Shown here one piece after another: positions 25,592-36,574 of a stretch of 64,000 bases of DNA. Every line of letters starts with the position of its first letter. Position 1 is the stretch's first letter. Source of the DNA: CBDCKN01 sp965219035 (GTDB lineage: Bacteria; Gemmatimonadota; Gemmatimonadetes; Longimicrobiales; Gaopeijiaceae). The position numbers and the translations under genes are program-made. The notes under the pieces are model-generated. The model did no database searches. It was not told the DNA's origin and saw only the letters and a program-made list of their open reading frames with translations. The stretch lies in the NCBI GenBank assembly GCA_965219035.1, contig CBDCMR010000001.1, positions 434,001 to 498,000 on the forward strand. The letters run 5' to 3'.

Positions 25592-27031
25592 ATGCGCACT
25601 CGGCGGACGTTTCTCACTCTTCTTCTCCCGATTCTCATCGCGACCGCAACATGCGAGCCCGTGTCACGCGAGGCCACGCTGGCGTTGGTCGGTGGACGCC
25701 TCATCGACGGCACGGGGGCCCCGGCGATCGAGGACGGGGTGGTCGTGATGCGGGGGAAGCGCATCGTTGCGGTGGGGCCCAGGTCAGCAACCTCGCTCCC
25801 GGCTGACGCCACCGTGCTCGACGTCGCCGGCAAGACGATCATGCCAGGAATGATCGAGGGCAACGGCCACATCATGTTCAGCGGCCAGTCGAACCACGCG
25901 CTCTACTTTCCCACCCGTTCCCACGAGTTCTACACGATCGGAGCCCGCAACCTCTACACCAGCTTGCAGCAGGGTATCACCACCATGCGAGACACGATGG
26001 ATCCGCTGGAAGAGATGTTGGCGTTGCGGGAGGACGTGGAGTCCGGCAAAGTGGCGGGGTCCCGGCTCTTCACATCCGGGACGATCCTCAATTACCCCGG
26101 CGTATACCGCCTGTTCGAGGTGGCGAGTGCAGATACGTTGCCGGTGACGCTGGACCAACTGAAACGAGCTCGAGACGCGCTCGTGCTCCCGGTTCGGGAC
26201 GGCGCGCACGGGCGCGAAGTCGTCGCGGAGTACGCGAGTCGGGGCGTGGACTTCATCAAGGTGTCCGCGTACTCGGGGCCGGACAACGAGCCTCCGGTCC
26301 TGTCGACGGAGGCTCTTCGAGAAATCGTGGAAGAGTCCCACGCCCGTGGCCTACCCGTCACGACGCACACATCGAGTGTGTACAGCGTGGTGTCAGTGCT
26401 GGATGCCGGGGTGGACGCGTTGGAGCACCCCACGCTCATGGCGGACAGCTTGGTCCCGGACCCGGAGGCGGCGGAGTTCACAGAGGCCCTGGCCAAACGC
26501 TTCGCCGATGAGAACGTGTACTCGATCCCGCTGATGGTGGTCCGCGAGGTCTACATGACCTACTACGAGGATCCCGACCGCCTGGATGACCCGCAATACG
26601 TCCGTCACGCCCCCGCGGACATGGTCCAGGAGGGTCGAGTGGCGGTGAGAGCCGACGTAGAACGTGATCCCAACACCCGAGAGAGAAGCCGCGCCGGGAT
26701 GGAACTCGCGCGCCGCAACCTCCAGAAACTCATCGAGGCCGGGGCCCCGATTGCCATGGGAACCGACAAGGGGACTCGACTCAACTTCCACGAGAGCGGC
26801 AATCACGTTCGCGAGCTCGAGATCTATGTGGAGCTCGGGATGACTCCCATGGAAGCCATCGTCTCGGCGACTCGTCGAGGGGCCGAGGTGCTCGGTCGAG
26901 AAGACGAGTTCGGAACCCTGGAGGCGGGCAAGCTTGCGGACGTGATCGTGATCGACGGCAATCCCCTCGACGACATCACGGTGTTGCACAACGTAGACAT
27001 CGTCTTCAAGGAGGGAGTGCGGTATCGCTGA
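25592..27031 (+). CDS. exported amidohydrolase with altered metal site
   Basis: This 479-aa protein has a signal peptide and lipobox-like start (LLLPILIATATCEP). The fold motifs are present: PGMIEGNGHIMF, THTSSVYSV, ALEHPTLM and AMGTDKGT, with C-terminal GKLADVIVIDGNPLDDI. The first metal motif is NGH instead of HxH, so one zinc ligand appears to be lost. That may mark a subgroup with one metal or a different activity. The ATG at 25592 follows a CTCGGGAGCTC segment. It has no close partner downstream before the IS3 C copy. Confidence 0.75.
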   Translation: MRTRRTFLTLLLPILIATATCEPVSREATLALVGGRLIDGTGAPAIEDGVVVMRGKRIVAVGPRSATSLPADATVLDVAGKTIMPGMIEGNGHIMFSGQSNHALYFPTRSHEFYTIGARNLYTSLQQGITTMRDTMDPLEEMLALREDVESGKVAGSRLFTSGTILNYPGVYRLFEVASADTLPVTLDQLKRARDALVLPVRDGAHGREVVAEYASRGVDFIKVSAYSGPDNEPPVLSTEALREIVEESHARGLPVTTHTSSVYSVVSVLDAGVDALEHPTLMADSLVPDPEAAEFTEALAKRFADENVYSIPLMVVREVYMTYYEDPDRLDDPQYVRHAPADMVQEGRVAVRADVERDPNTRERSRAGMELARRNLQKLIEAGAPIAMGTDKGTRLNFHESGNHVRELEIYVELGMTPMEAIVSATRRGAEVLGREDEFGTLEAGKLADVIVIDGNPLDDITVLHNVDIVFKEGVRYR

Positions 27032-27548
27032 GCTCCAACGCAGCTTCCCTCGTGGAGGCTTCGATGGCTTGGGTGTTCTGTCGCATTTCGAGGCCTCGCC
27101 CGCCTTCGAGCAACGGATCCTCTACGCGTGCACATGGCAGGCCAGCGGAGAATTATGCTCAAACAGCGGCTCTTAGTTCGTATAAGAGCCCTGGACCACG
27201 ACAGGGCTTTGCTCACGGACAGTCGGAGAAGACCGCCACCCCCTTGGCTTTCAGCGCGGCCACGTCCGCGCAACTCACGCTCGTGGAGCGGAGACCGACG
27301 AGGTTTGAGGTGGTCCTACTTCGTTGGACAGTCCGAGGGCGATCTTAAGGTGGATTCCGATGGTCTCCAAAGCCCTCGGGGTCCCGCTTGAGGCCGGGTG
27401 TTCTCCTTCGAGCCCGGTTTGAATATAACCTCCGTCTTCCCGTCGGGACTGGTTCCCGATGGGAAGACGGAGGGAAGGGCCGCGCGTAGATCCCGCGACG
27501 ATCGCAGGCGTCGTTGCGCCGGTTGGGTGGCGTCGCGCCGGATCGTCC

Positions 27549-28364
27549 TCACCACACCTCCGCGCCTTCGCGATAGGCCTCGCCCGGCGTCCGTCCGCCC
27601 AGCGACGAGTGCGGGCGCGCTTCGTTGTAGAAGTCGATCCACGAGCCGATGATGCGTTGGGCGTCGGGCCCGTCCCGGAGCTCGTAGAGGTACACCGCCT
27701 CGTACTTCAGCGACCGCCACAGCCGCTCGATGAAGATGTTGTCGAGGAAGCGGCCCCGGCCGTCCATCGAGAAGCGCACGCCCGCACCCAGCACCCGGTC
27801 GGCGAACGTCTCGCTGGTGAACTGGGAGCCCTGATCCGTATTGAGGATCTCCGGAGCCCTCCAGCCCAGCGCGTCGTCCAGCGCCTGGACGCAGAACGAC
27901 GCGTCCATCGTGTTCGACAGCCGCCAGGCGAGCACGTGCCGGGTCGCCCAGTCCATCACGGCCACCAGGTAGAAAAACCCTTGCGTCACCGGGACATAGG
28001 TGATGTCCGCGCACCACACGTGGTCCGCCCGCGAGATCGTGAGGCCCCGCAGCAGATAGGGGAAGACCCGGTGCTCCGGACTCGCCACGCTCGTGCGCGG
28101 CCGCCGGTAGGTCGCCTCCATCCCCATCAGGCGCATGAGCCGCCGGATCCGGTGCCGGCCCGCGGCAACGCCCTCGCGGCGCAGATGCCGCATCAGCTGC
28201 CGGCTCCCGTAGAACGGATACGCCATGTGTAGCCCGTCCATGCGCCGCATGAGCGCCAGGTCCTCGGCGCTCTCCCCCTTCGGCCGGTAGTACTGCGACG
28301 ACCGGCTCACGCCCAGCAGCGCGCACTGCCTCGAAAGACTCAGCGGTCCGTCCCGCTCGATCAT
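27549..28364 (-). CDS. IS3-family transposase OrfB (element C, copy 2)
   Basis: This 271-aa protein matches 21177-21992 in all compared segments, including WCADITYVPV, NTDQGSQFTS and FIERLWRSLK. It is probably made by frameshift fusion to OrfA at the poly-T tract (poly-A on the forward strand). Confidence 0.9.
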   Translation of the reverse strand: MIERDGPLSLSRQCALLGVSRSSQYYRPKGESAEDLALMRRMDGLHMAYPFYGSRQLMRHLRREGVAAGRHRIRRLMRLMGMEATYRRPRTSVASPEHRVFPYLLRGLTISRADHVWCADITYVPVTQGFFYLVAVMDWATRHVLAWRLSNTMDASFCVQALDDALGWRAPEILNTDQGSQFTSETFADRVLGAGVRFSMDGRGRFLDNIFIERLWRSLKYEAVYLYELRDGPDAQRIIGSWIDFYNEARPHSSLGGRTPGEAYREGAEVW

Positions 28365-28384
28365 CCGCCCCCGCTCCGCCCGGC

Positions 28385-28672
28385 TCAGCGCTTGAGCCCG
28401 CGCCGAAAAAAATCCCGCTCGACCGTGAGCTCCCCGATCTTGGCGTGCAGGTCCCGGATCTTCGCCTCGTGCTCCAGGGCGGCCTTGCGGCCCGCGCCCC
28501 CGGCAAACACCTCCGGCAGCCCTTCGAGCAGCTGCCGCTTCCATGTGGTCACCTGGTTCGGATGAAGCTCGTGCCGCGCCGCGATCGCCTGCACGCTGTC
28601 CCGCTCGCGCAGCGCCTCGAGCGCTACCCGTGCCTTGAACTCCGCCGTGAACCGCCGTCTCTTCCTGGCCAT
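28385..28672 (-). CDS. IS3-family transposase OrfA (element C, copy 2)
   Basis: This 95-aa protein matches 20869-21156 with the same start context. It is intact, so this copy has both genes needed for movement. Confidence 0.9.
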   Translation of the reverse strand: MARKRRRFTAEFKARVALEALRERDSVQAIAARHELHPNQVTTWKRQLLEGLPEVFAGGAGRKAALEHEAKIRDLHAKIGELTVERDFFRRGLKR

Positions 28673-28739
28673 CTCGGTGCCTCCTCTTCCGCTCTGGAAT
28701 CCACCTTAACGACCTGTCCAAAAAACCGGGACCACCTCA

Positions 28740-30686
<1,947 letters not shown>

Positions 30687-30723
30687 GGAGAGAAGCCTAG
30701 CGGCTCGGGCACGTCCCAGTTCC

Positions 30724-30945
30724 GTGCCCGCTCGCGTTGCTGGATATGCTGCTGAATCCGGTCTAGACGCGATGATACGCTATGGGGGTGGCAAGCTAGT
30801 GTCCTTGGACGCCGAAGAACCCGACATGCAAGGGGTGGAGGTGGGCAGGGAAGGTCTCCGTCGGTACTTGAGTACACGAGGGGAACACGTACCGCGTTTC
30901 CTGACAGAGCGGTATGATAGGCTCACCACCGAGTACCGAGAGTGA
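30724..30945 (+). CDS. small hypothetical protein
   Basis: This is a 73-aa frame after HsdR. The second half (EGLRRYLSTRGEHVPRFLTE then RYDRLTTEYRE) looks like a charged helix. No family is recognised and the start is uncertain. It may be the C-terminus of a lost gene. Confidence 0.25.
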   Translation: MPARVAGYAAESGLDAMIRYGGGKLVSLDAEEPDMQGVEVGREGLRRYLSTRGEHVPRFLTERYDRLTTEYRE

Positions 30946-31317
30946 GGCTCACTCCGACGCCACGACGTAGGCCTCCGGTGCCTAGGCAATCACGCCCGAG
31001 GTGTACTTGTGCTCGAACACCAGCGCGTCGGCCACCGCGACCACCTGAAAGGATGCGAACCTACACCGCCGCCGCGTTCCCCGGCTCCACGTCCGGAGCC
31101 GATAGTGGTCACGACATCTCGAACGACGACGATGGTTCGGACGGCGAGCGTCTCTGCGCAGGCTGCCTCAGCTTCTCCTCCAGAGGCCCAACTCCCCCAC
31201 CCCCTTCGTCCGTCTCACGAACGGCCGCAGCACGCGGCTTCTCTGCGTCGGGCATCGGACGCTCGGGCGACTCGGGCGCGTGCAATCCGGGGCTGACACG
31301 TCCGTTCAATCCGTTCG
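30946..31317. other. non-coding stretch before IS66-type element
   Basis: I see no gene. A short reverse frame (LVFEHKYTSGVIA) near 31000 could be the end of a lost protein. Confidence 0.3.
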
Positions 31318-31377
31318 GTAACTGTTCGGCCAAGCCGTGGGGAGCGTCGTGTCGTCGGATCGTGTGTGTGGGGGTGC

Positions 31378-32259
31378 TCAGCGGTTGAGGATGCGCTTCC
31401 AGTGCTTGGCGAGCGGGCGGAGCCAGACATCCTTGGTGGGCTTGCCGTACTGCTTGGCGGTGTCGTAGCGCCCTCGTCCCCGTGTGGTACCGACGCGGAT
31501 CCAACCGGAGGCCCTGTAGACGCCGCCGGTGAAGCGGGGGACCTCGACGAAGGTCTCGATGAGGACGGGGGTGGTGTTGTAGCGGCGGGTCCAGTCGCGG
31601 GGCAGGCGGCGGCGGACGAGGGCGAGGATGTGGGATCCGAGGTTGGGGATGCGGATCCAGGGCAGGATGAGGAACCTGGGGTTGTCGATGACGAGCGGCA
31701 GGTTCTTCTTTCGCAGGGTCGGGGTCCATCCGATGAAGCGGTCGCGTGGAGCGAGGGACCAGGCGGCGGTGCTGAAGCCGAGTATGGCGAGCGGCCAGCC
31801 GTTGCGGTCGTGGACGGCGTAGCGCATCTGGGCGCCGACGAGGGTCTTGTAGCCGAGATAGTGGTGGCGCGCGACGAACTCGTTCCACAGCCTGCCCTGT
31901 CGGGTGCCGCCGCCGACGGTGCGGAGTTCGAGGGGGCGGACCTCGTCGAGGATCGTGGGCGGGGGGAAGAGGGGCGGTTCGGTGTCCTGTCCGAAGACGA
32001 TGGGGCCGGGTCGTTTCTGCCTCCACTTCGGGGGCGGCAGGACGATGAGGCCGTCGCTGTGCATGGCGAGCATGGTGACGCGCGCCATCATGTCCTTGAG
32101 CCCGCCGTCGGGCTTGAACCAGCCGATGCGCCGGCAGAACTCCTTCGACAGGGCGTGGCGGTTGAGCGCGGGCGGTCCGGCGATCAGTCGGCGCAGCAGC
32201 GCCATTTCCGCGGCGGTGAAGTCGCGCCCGTGGTAGCGGCATTCGATGCGCTCGCTCAT
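31378..32259 (-). CDS. DruA-like DUF4338 protein
   Basis: This 293-aa protein starts at an ATG overlapping the transposase stop by 4 bp (ATGA). It begins MSERIECRYHGRDFTAAEMA. The centre has RLWNEFVARHHYLGYKTLVG and QMRYAVHDRNGWPLAILGFS, then IDNPRFLILPWIRIPNLGSH. This H-Y-LGY / G-Q-RY pattern is how I recognise DUF4338 proteins, the family that includes DruA of the Druantia anti-phage system. The end (TKDVWLRPLAKHWKRILNR) is basic. Its position inside a transposable element suggests a role in transposition or a carried defence part; which of these is unknown. Confidence 0.7.
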   Translation of the reverse strand: MSERIECRYHGRDFTAAEMALLRRLIAGPPALNRHALSKEFCRRIGWFKPDGGLKDMMARVTMLAMHSDGLIVLPPPKWRQKRPGPIVFGQDTEPPLFPPPTILDEVRPLELRTVGGGTRQGRLWNEFVARHHYLGYKTLVGAQMRYAVHDRNGWPLAILGFSTAAWSLAPRDRFIGWTPTLRKKNLPLVIDNPRFLILPWIRIPNLGSHILALVRRRLPRDWTRRYNTTPVLIETFVEVPRFTGGVYRASGWIRVGTTRGRGRYDTAKQYGKPTKDVWLRPLAKHWKRILNR

Positions 32260-34460
32260 GCGGACGCCGTCATTTCGCGCCTGCGTCCGGCGTCCATCGA
32301 CCACGGCAGCCAGCGCGGCACGTCGAGGCCGTTCAGCCTCAGGGTGCCGGTCACCGAGTACATGAGCGCGGTGAACCGGGCGCCGGACTCGCTGTCGGAG
32401 CCGAACGACAGGCGCCGCCCGATGGCCGGGCCGCGCAGCAGCCGCTCGGCGAGGTTGTTGTCGAGCGGCACGCGGGGCCGGTCGAGGAAGACGCTCAGCC
32501 CCTCGCGGTGGTTGAGGAGCGAGCGCAGCGGCCCTCCCTCCCTCGCCTTTGGCGACAGGCGGGCGAGTTGGCGTTCGGAGGCCGCGAACATGCCGCCGAG
32601 CGCCTCGCTCAGCGCGTCGTGCGCCGCGTCGAACGCCGGGCTCTGGCGCTCGAGGCCGGGGTCGTGGAGCTCCAGCCGCGCCTTGTGCAGGCGGTAGACC
32701 GTGGCGATCCGCCCGAGCCACTCCCGGCACCAGCCGGTCAGATGGACGTGCCCGGCCGCGCACCGGATGAAGTCCCTGCGCATGTGCGCCCAGCAGAACG
32801 ACAGCGTGACCCTGCCCCCGAGGAGACGCGCCAGCTTCTTGTAGCCGCTGTAGCGGTCGCAGACGAGGACCGTCGGGCACAGCGCCCCGTCGAACAGCTT
32901 CCGGGCCGCCTCGGCGCTGCGTGACGGATCCACATGGAAGTAGGCCGCGCCGCGGCCGACCGAGATCCACAGCCACGCGTACCCCGATCCGTCGCTGTCG
33001 CGCAGCGCCCGCACCCGCCAGCTGGTCTCGTCGGCATGGCGCAGCGCCGAGCCGTTCTGGTGCGCGAGGATCGCCGCGCCCACCGGCTCGAACAACGGCG
33101 CCAAGCGGTGCACGCTGTCCGCCAGCGTGCCCGGCGAGACCGGCAGACCCTGGTCGGACAGCCACCCGCGGACCCGGTGCAGCGGGCGCAGGCACGCGTA
33201 GCGCTCGAACAGGAAGCGCGACCAGACGCTCGTCCCGTACGGCGTGCGGGCGAACAGCCGAGGCACGGGGGGCGCCGTCACTTCGGCGGGCGACGACGCG
33301 CACCCGCACGTCCGCCGCCAGCGCGGGCGGCGGATCACCCGCCGGTGCGCCCGGACCTCGATCTCGACGAGGGCCGACTCCTCGGCGCCGTTGGCCGCGT
33401 ACGGGCTCCCGCAACCCCGGCACACCCGCGCATCGGCGGGCGGGTTGTGCTCCTCGGTGCGTTCCTCAAGCCCCGGGCGCGGGGTGCGGCCGTGGACCGG
33501 CGTGCCGGGCTGCTGGCCCCGCCGCCGCCCCGAACGCGGTCGCTCCTGCCTCTCGCACGCGCCGCCGGACTGCCCCTTCGGCAGCACCGTGCGCGACGCG
33601 CGAAGCTTCGCCAGTTGGCCCTCGAGGCGCTCGATCCGCCGCCGCGACGCCCGCATCCTCCTGCCGAGCCGGGTCTTCTCCCGCGTCAGCGAGCCGATCG
33701 TCGCCCTCTGGCGCCGCGATCTGCGCAAGGCCTTGCGCAACTCCGCGTCGGCGGCCGACGGCGACCGCGCCCGCCCCGCCTCGACCGCACGCCGCAGCCG
33801 CGCCGTCAGGCGGCCCTTCGACGCCTCCGAGACCTTCAGCGCCCAGCGAAGCGCCCCGACCTCCTCCGACAGCGACTCGACCCGATCCCGCTGGTCCCCC
33901 AGCTTCGACAGTTCGCCGTGGATCTCGAGCATCTCGCGCAACTGCCGCCGCAGCGCCAGGATATCCGCGTCCGCTTCGATGCGGGCCTTGTGAAGGTTCT
34001 GCACCTCGGCCGCGCGGGCATCGAGCGCCTTCTCCAGCGCCCAACCCTCCTCGCGAAGCCGTGCCACCTCCATCCGAAGCGCCATCTCCGTGCCGCGCTT
34101 CCCCGCGTCCACCCCGGCCTCCCGCAGCAGCCCGTGCAGACGCCCCACCTCGCGCTGCAACGCCAGGGCGTCCCGCGCCGCGCGGCGGGCCTCCCGCGTC
34201 TCCGCGATCACCGCCCTCAGCTTCCGGCGCGACGCCTCCCACCACCACTTCCACGATCCCGCTTCGCAGCGCGCCCGCACCTCCGCCCACCGCAACTCCT
34301 CCGCGCGGGCCACCGCCGCCTCCGCTCGCTCGCGCTCCCGCTCGTACAGCGACCGCCAGTCCCCAAGCTCCGACTCCACGGAACCGGGCACCGGCCAAAG
34401 CTCCTCCAGCCCCTCGGCCAGCGCCACGTTCGCATGTCCGTTGCCGTCCCGCATCGCCAT
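32256..34460 (-). CDS. IS66-family transposase with long coiled-coil N-terminus
   Basis: This 734-aa protein has about 290 residues of charged heptad-like helix first. A zinc-binding segment follows (CRGCGSPYAANGAEE, RTCGC), then the IS66 DDE core: RHADETSWRVRA, LVCDRYSGYKKLA, FCWAHMRRDF and PLDNNLAERLLRG. Canonical TnpC has a much shorter coiled region. The final stop overlaps the DUF4338 start, so the two are translationally coupled. The ATG at 34460 is an internal choice; another Met lies two codons in. Confidence 0.85.
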   Translation of the reverse strand: MAMRDGNGHANVALAEGLEELWPVPGSVESELGDWRSLYERERERAEAAVARAEELRWAEVRARCEAGSWKWWWEASRRKLRAVIAETREARRAARDALALQREVGRLHGLLREAGVDAGKRGTEMALRMEVARLREEGWALEKALDARAAEVQNLHKARIEADADILALRRQLREMLEIHGELSKLGDQRDRVESLSEEVGALRWALKVSEASKGRLTARLRRAVEAGRARSPSAADAELRKALRRSRRQRATIGSLTREKTRLGRRMRASRRRIERLEGQLAKLRASRTVLPKGQSGGACERQERPRSGRRRGQQPGTPVHGRTPRPGLEERTEEHNPPADARVCRGCGSPYAANGAEESALVEIEVRAHRRVIRRPRWRRTCGCASSPAEVTAPPVPRLFARTPYGTSVWSRFLFERYACLRPLHRVRGWLSDQGLPVSPGTLADSVHRLAPLFEPVGAAILAHQNGSALRHADETSWRVRALRDSDGSGYAWLWISVGRGAAYFHVDPSRSAEAARKLFDGALCPTVLVCDRYSGYKKLARLLGGRVTLSFCWAHMRRDFIRCAAGHVHLTGWCREWLGRIATVYRLHKARLELHDPGLERQSPAFDAAHDALSEALGGMFAASERQLARLSPKAREGGPLRSLLNHREGLSVFLDRPRVPLDNNLAERLLRGPAIGRRLSFGSDSESGARFTALMYSVTGTLRLNGLDVPRWLPWSMDAGRRREMTASA

Positions 34461-34652
34461 GCCCTCGACGATACTACATTCCGGATCATGTTATCAGACC
34501 CCACCACACGATCCGACAACACGACGCTCCCCACGGCTTGGCCGAACAGTTACTCCCGGAGGAGGCGAAGGAGCGAACCTTGCGGGAGGGCGGGTTGTCG
34601 ATGGCCCCTGTCCTCTCGCATTGCGAACGATTCAGATGGTTATCGTCTCAGA

Positions 34653-34801
34653 TCACTCGGCACTGCTACGGCTCGCGGCGATCTGTTCTCGGATCCACGC
34701 ATCCACCTCGGACTCGATCCAGCCGACGGCGCGCGCGCCTAGCCGGATCGGTTGGGGAAAGCTCCCGTCGGCCACCCGCACGTAGATCGTGCTCCGCGCC
34801 A
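34653..34801 (-). pseudogene. relic: AlpA-family regulator C-terminus
   Basis: The reverse frame RLARSTIYVRVADGSFPQPI then RLGARAVGWIESEVDAWIRE is the helix-turn-helix body and end of AlpA/excisionase regulators. The first 15-20 residues are replaced: the sequence meets an integrase fragment on the other strand at 34801. Confidence 0.65.
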
Positions 34802-35251
34802 GCCTACGTCTTCCCGAATGTACGCTATCCGAGCCGGGAGCGGCCGATGAGCCGCGCCACACTGTGGGGCGCGTTCCGGGCGTTGGACATCCGGCGGGAC
34901 CGGATGACGCCGCACGGCTTCCGGGCGATGGCGCGCACCATCCTGGACGAGGTGCTGGGCTTCCGGCCCGACTTCATCGAGCACCAGCTGGCCCACGCGG
35001 TCAGGGATCCCAACGGCCGGGCCTACAACCGCACGGCGTTCCTGCCCGAGCGTAGACACATGATGCAGGCTTGGGCCGACTATCTGGACCGGCTCAAGAC
35101 CGGGGAAGAGATCGAGCCGGGGACTCTCGGCGCCGGGGCCTCCCGCATCCCAACGTCTCCGGGGATCCGAAACGCCGACTCATGGCTCGACGTTCCCGGC
35201 AGCCCACGGTCTGGCGTTCTCCGCGGGTCCGCGCCCGGTCCTCTGGGCTAG
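34802..35251 (+). pseudogene. relic: tyrosine integrase C-terminal half
   Basis: Starting exactly where the AlpA relic ends, the forward frame reads YVFPNVRYPSRERPMSRATL. It then carries the catalytic blocks TPHGFRAMARTILDE (HxxR) and EHQLAHAVRDPNGRAYNRTA (with the Tyr), ending HMMQAWADYLDRLKTG. The N-terminal arm and core-binding domains are absent. The tail after TGEEIEPGTL may be read-through. Confidence 0.65.
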
Positions 35252-35466
35252 CGCGGACACACCGGCTGGACGGCTGGCGAACTGGCGATCCGCCGCCCCG
35301 CAGCGGCGCTGAACGGCCTCCCGCCACGGCCGCACCCTCCGGAACGGCAACGCCGCCAGCGACATGCGGAACCGCTGGCGCGCACATGGAAGCGGCGTTT
35401 TCGTGCACATGCACGCCGATGTCGATGTGCACGCGCGGCACGCCACCGACCCCCGCCGATCGGCGG

Positions 35467-35950
35467 TCAAGATCCGCTCCCCGGAAGCCGGCTCGAGCGC
35501 CATGTCGTGAACCCGTCGATCGTCGTTCCGGGCCGCGCGGACCGGAGCCGGTCCTTCAGCTCGACGATCCTCTCGAGGCAGCCCTGCAGCCCGCCATGCT
35601 TCTCGATCACCGCGTCGTCCATGCCGCGGATCGCCTGCTCGATCCGGGCGATCTCGCAGCGGGCCGGATCGACGGCGCCGGAGGCGGCGGGCGCCTCGGC
35701 CCAGTTCCCGAGGATCGTCCCAGCTCGGTCCATTTCCTTCCGGGTCCGGACGACGGCGACGATCTCGACGGATCGGCCCTGTCTCTGGAGCGCGTGCCAG
35801 AGGCCGCGGTGCGCGCCGCCCCACGAGCGGAGCGCGGTCGAGGTCTCGTGGCCGGGCTCGGCGTAGACGAACACAGCGCGGGCGGCCTTCAGCGCGACCG
35901 GCAGCTTGACCGGGAAGTGGCGGCGTGTGCTTCCGGCGACTCCGCGTTCC
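35467..35950 (-). pseudogene. relic: divergent relaxation-like protein, C-half
   Basis: The reverse frame gives GVAGSTRRHFPVKLPVALKA, then FVYAEPGHETSTALRSWGGA and HRGLWHALQRQGRSVEIVAV, ending TIDGFTTWRSSRLPGSGS. The first blocks match the family at 6290 and 51477; the ending is a different subtype. It begins about 30 bp before the FPVKL point at which the 40718/51477 gene is split. DNA upstream of it belongs to an integrase in the other direction. Confidence 0.5.
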
Positions 35951-36574
35951 CGTGCGTCGGCAAGATGCCGGTCGGTGACGAGCGGCGACATTCTGAAGAT
36001 CCCGTCCCCGATCTGGCACACGAAAGGGTCCACGGCCCAGTCGGTGCACCAGCGCATTCGCTCGGTGTTGGAATGGGCGGTGGCGATGGAGGCCCGGACC
36101 GACAACCCCTGCGACCGGGTCCGGTCGGTGCGCAGCCCGCAGCACCGCGTGGTGCAGCAATTGAGGGCGCTGCCGCATCGCGAGGTGGGATCGGCGATCA
36201 GGTAGGTGCGGATGACGGACGGGATGCCCGTGCCAGCTGCTTCAGAAGCACCGGATCGCGGCCGTACCGCACGGGTTCCGGTCGTCGTTCCGGGACTGCG
36301 CGGCCGAGGAGACGGATCATCAACTCCTTGAGCATTTCCCACATCCCCGTGTTCGCGAGTGGCTTTCCGCGCAGGCCCGGAAACACGAGCGGGCTGCCGC
36401 GACCGAGCGCCCGTGCTTCCTCGAGGATCTCCAAAGCACGCCAGCACAGCGGGACCCGGTGCTCGCACACAGGGTCCGCAACCCGATCGAGGCCTCCTAT
36501 CGGCGCACGGACCTGTTCGAGCGGCGGCGTCGGCTCATGAACGACTGGGAGGCGTATCTGGCGGGCGAGCGCTG
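35950..36574 (+). pseudogene. tyrosine integrase, rearranged with inverted internal segment
   Basis: Forward pieces read SGDILKIPSPIWHTKGSTAQ, SVHQRIRSVLEWAVAMEART and VVQQLRALPHREVGSAIR. Then, at 36237-36320, comes HRIAAVPHGFRSSFRDCAAE. The end, 36465-36574, is VRNPIEASYRRTDLFERRRR to LAGER and a stop. Between 36321 and 36470 the missing catalytic part is on the reverse strand (EHRVPLCWRALEILEEARAL, GRGSPLVFPGLRGKPLANTG). A 150-bp block has therefore been inverted and displaced within one gene. Confidence 0.6.

Larger units (their letters stand above)
27306..28739 (-). mobile_element. IS3-family insertion sequence C, copy 2
   Basis: This is a reverse copy of 20802-22235 with the same length and ends. 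Its flanks (GTT on the left, AAG on the right) do not form a target duplication, and HsdR sequence is present only on its right. A deletion or rearrangement therefore accompanied or followed insertion. Confidence 0.9.
31318..34553 (-). mobile_element. IS66-type element carrying a DUF4338 gene
   Basis: Terminal inverted repeats of about 45 bp start GTAACTGTTCGGCCAAGCCG on the left and occur inverted at 34509-34553. They differ at few positions. The 3236-bp element holds two overlapping reverse-strand genes. The usual IS66 accessory genes tnpA and tnpB are absent. No exact 8-bp target duplication is evident. Confidence 0.8.

Noticed and set aside
20802..28739. Composite transposon made of the two IS3 C copies
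   Set aside because: Outer flanks do not share a target duplication (GTG versus AAG), and copy 1 has its own GTG duplication, so the pair did not move as one unit.
31378..33423. 681-aa reverse frame containing the DUF4338 gene
   Set aside because: The first 385 residues are out-of-frame IS66 sequence rich in Arg and Pro. The DUF4338 protein starts at 32259.
32921..35251. 776-aa forward frame over the IS66 transposase
   Set aside because: It is antisense to a clear IS66 transposase and has Arg/Pro/Ala-rich low-complexity composition. Only its last part (from 34802) is real, as an integrase relic.
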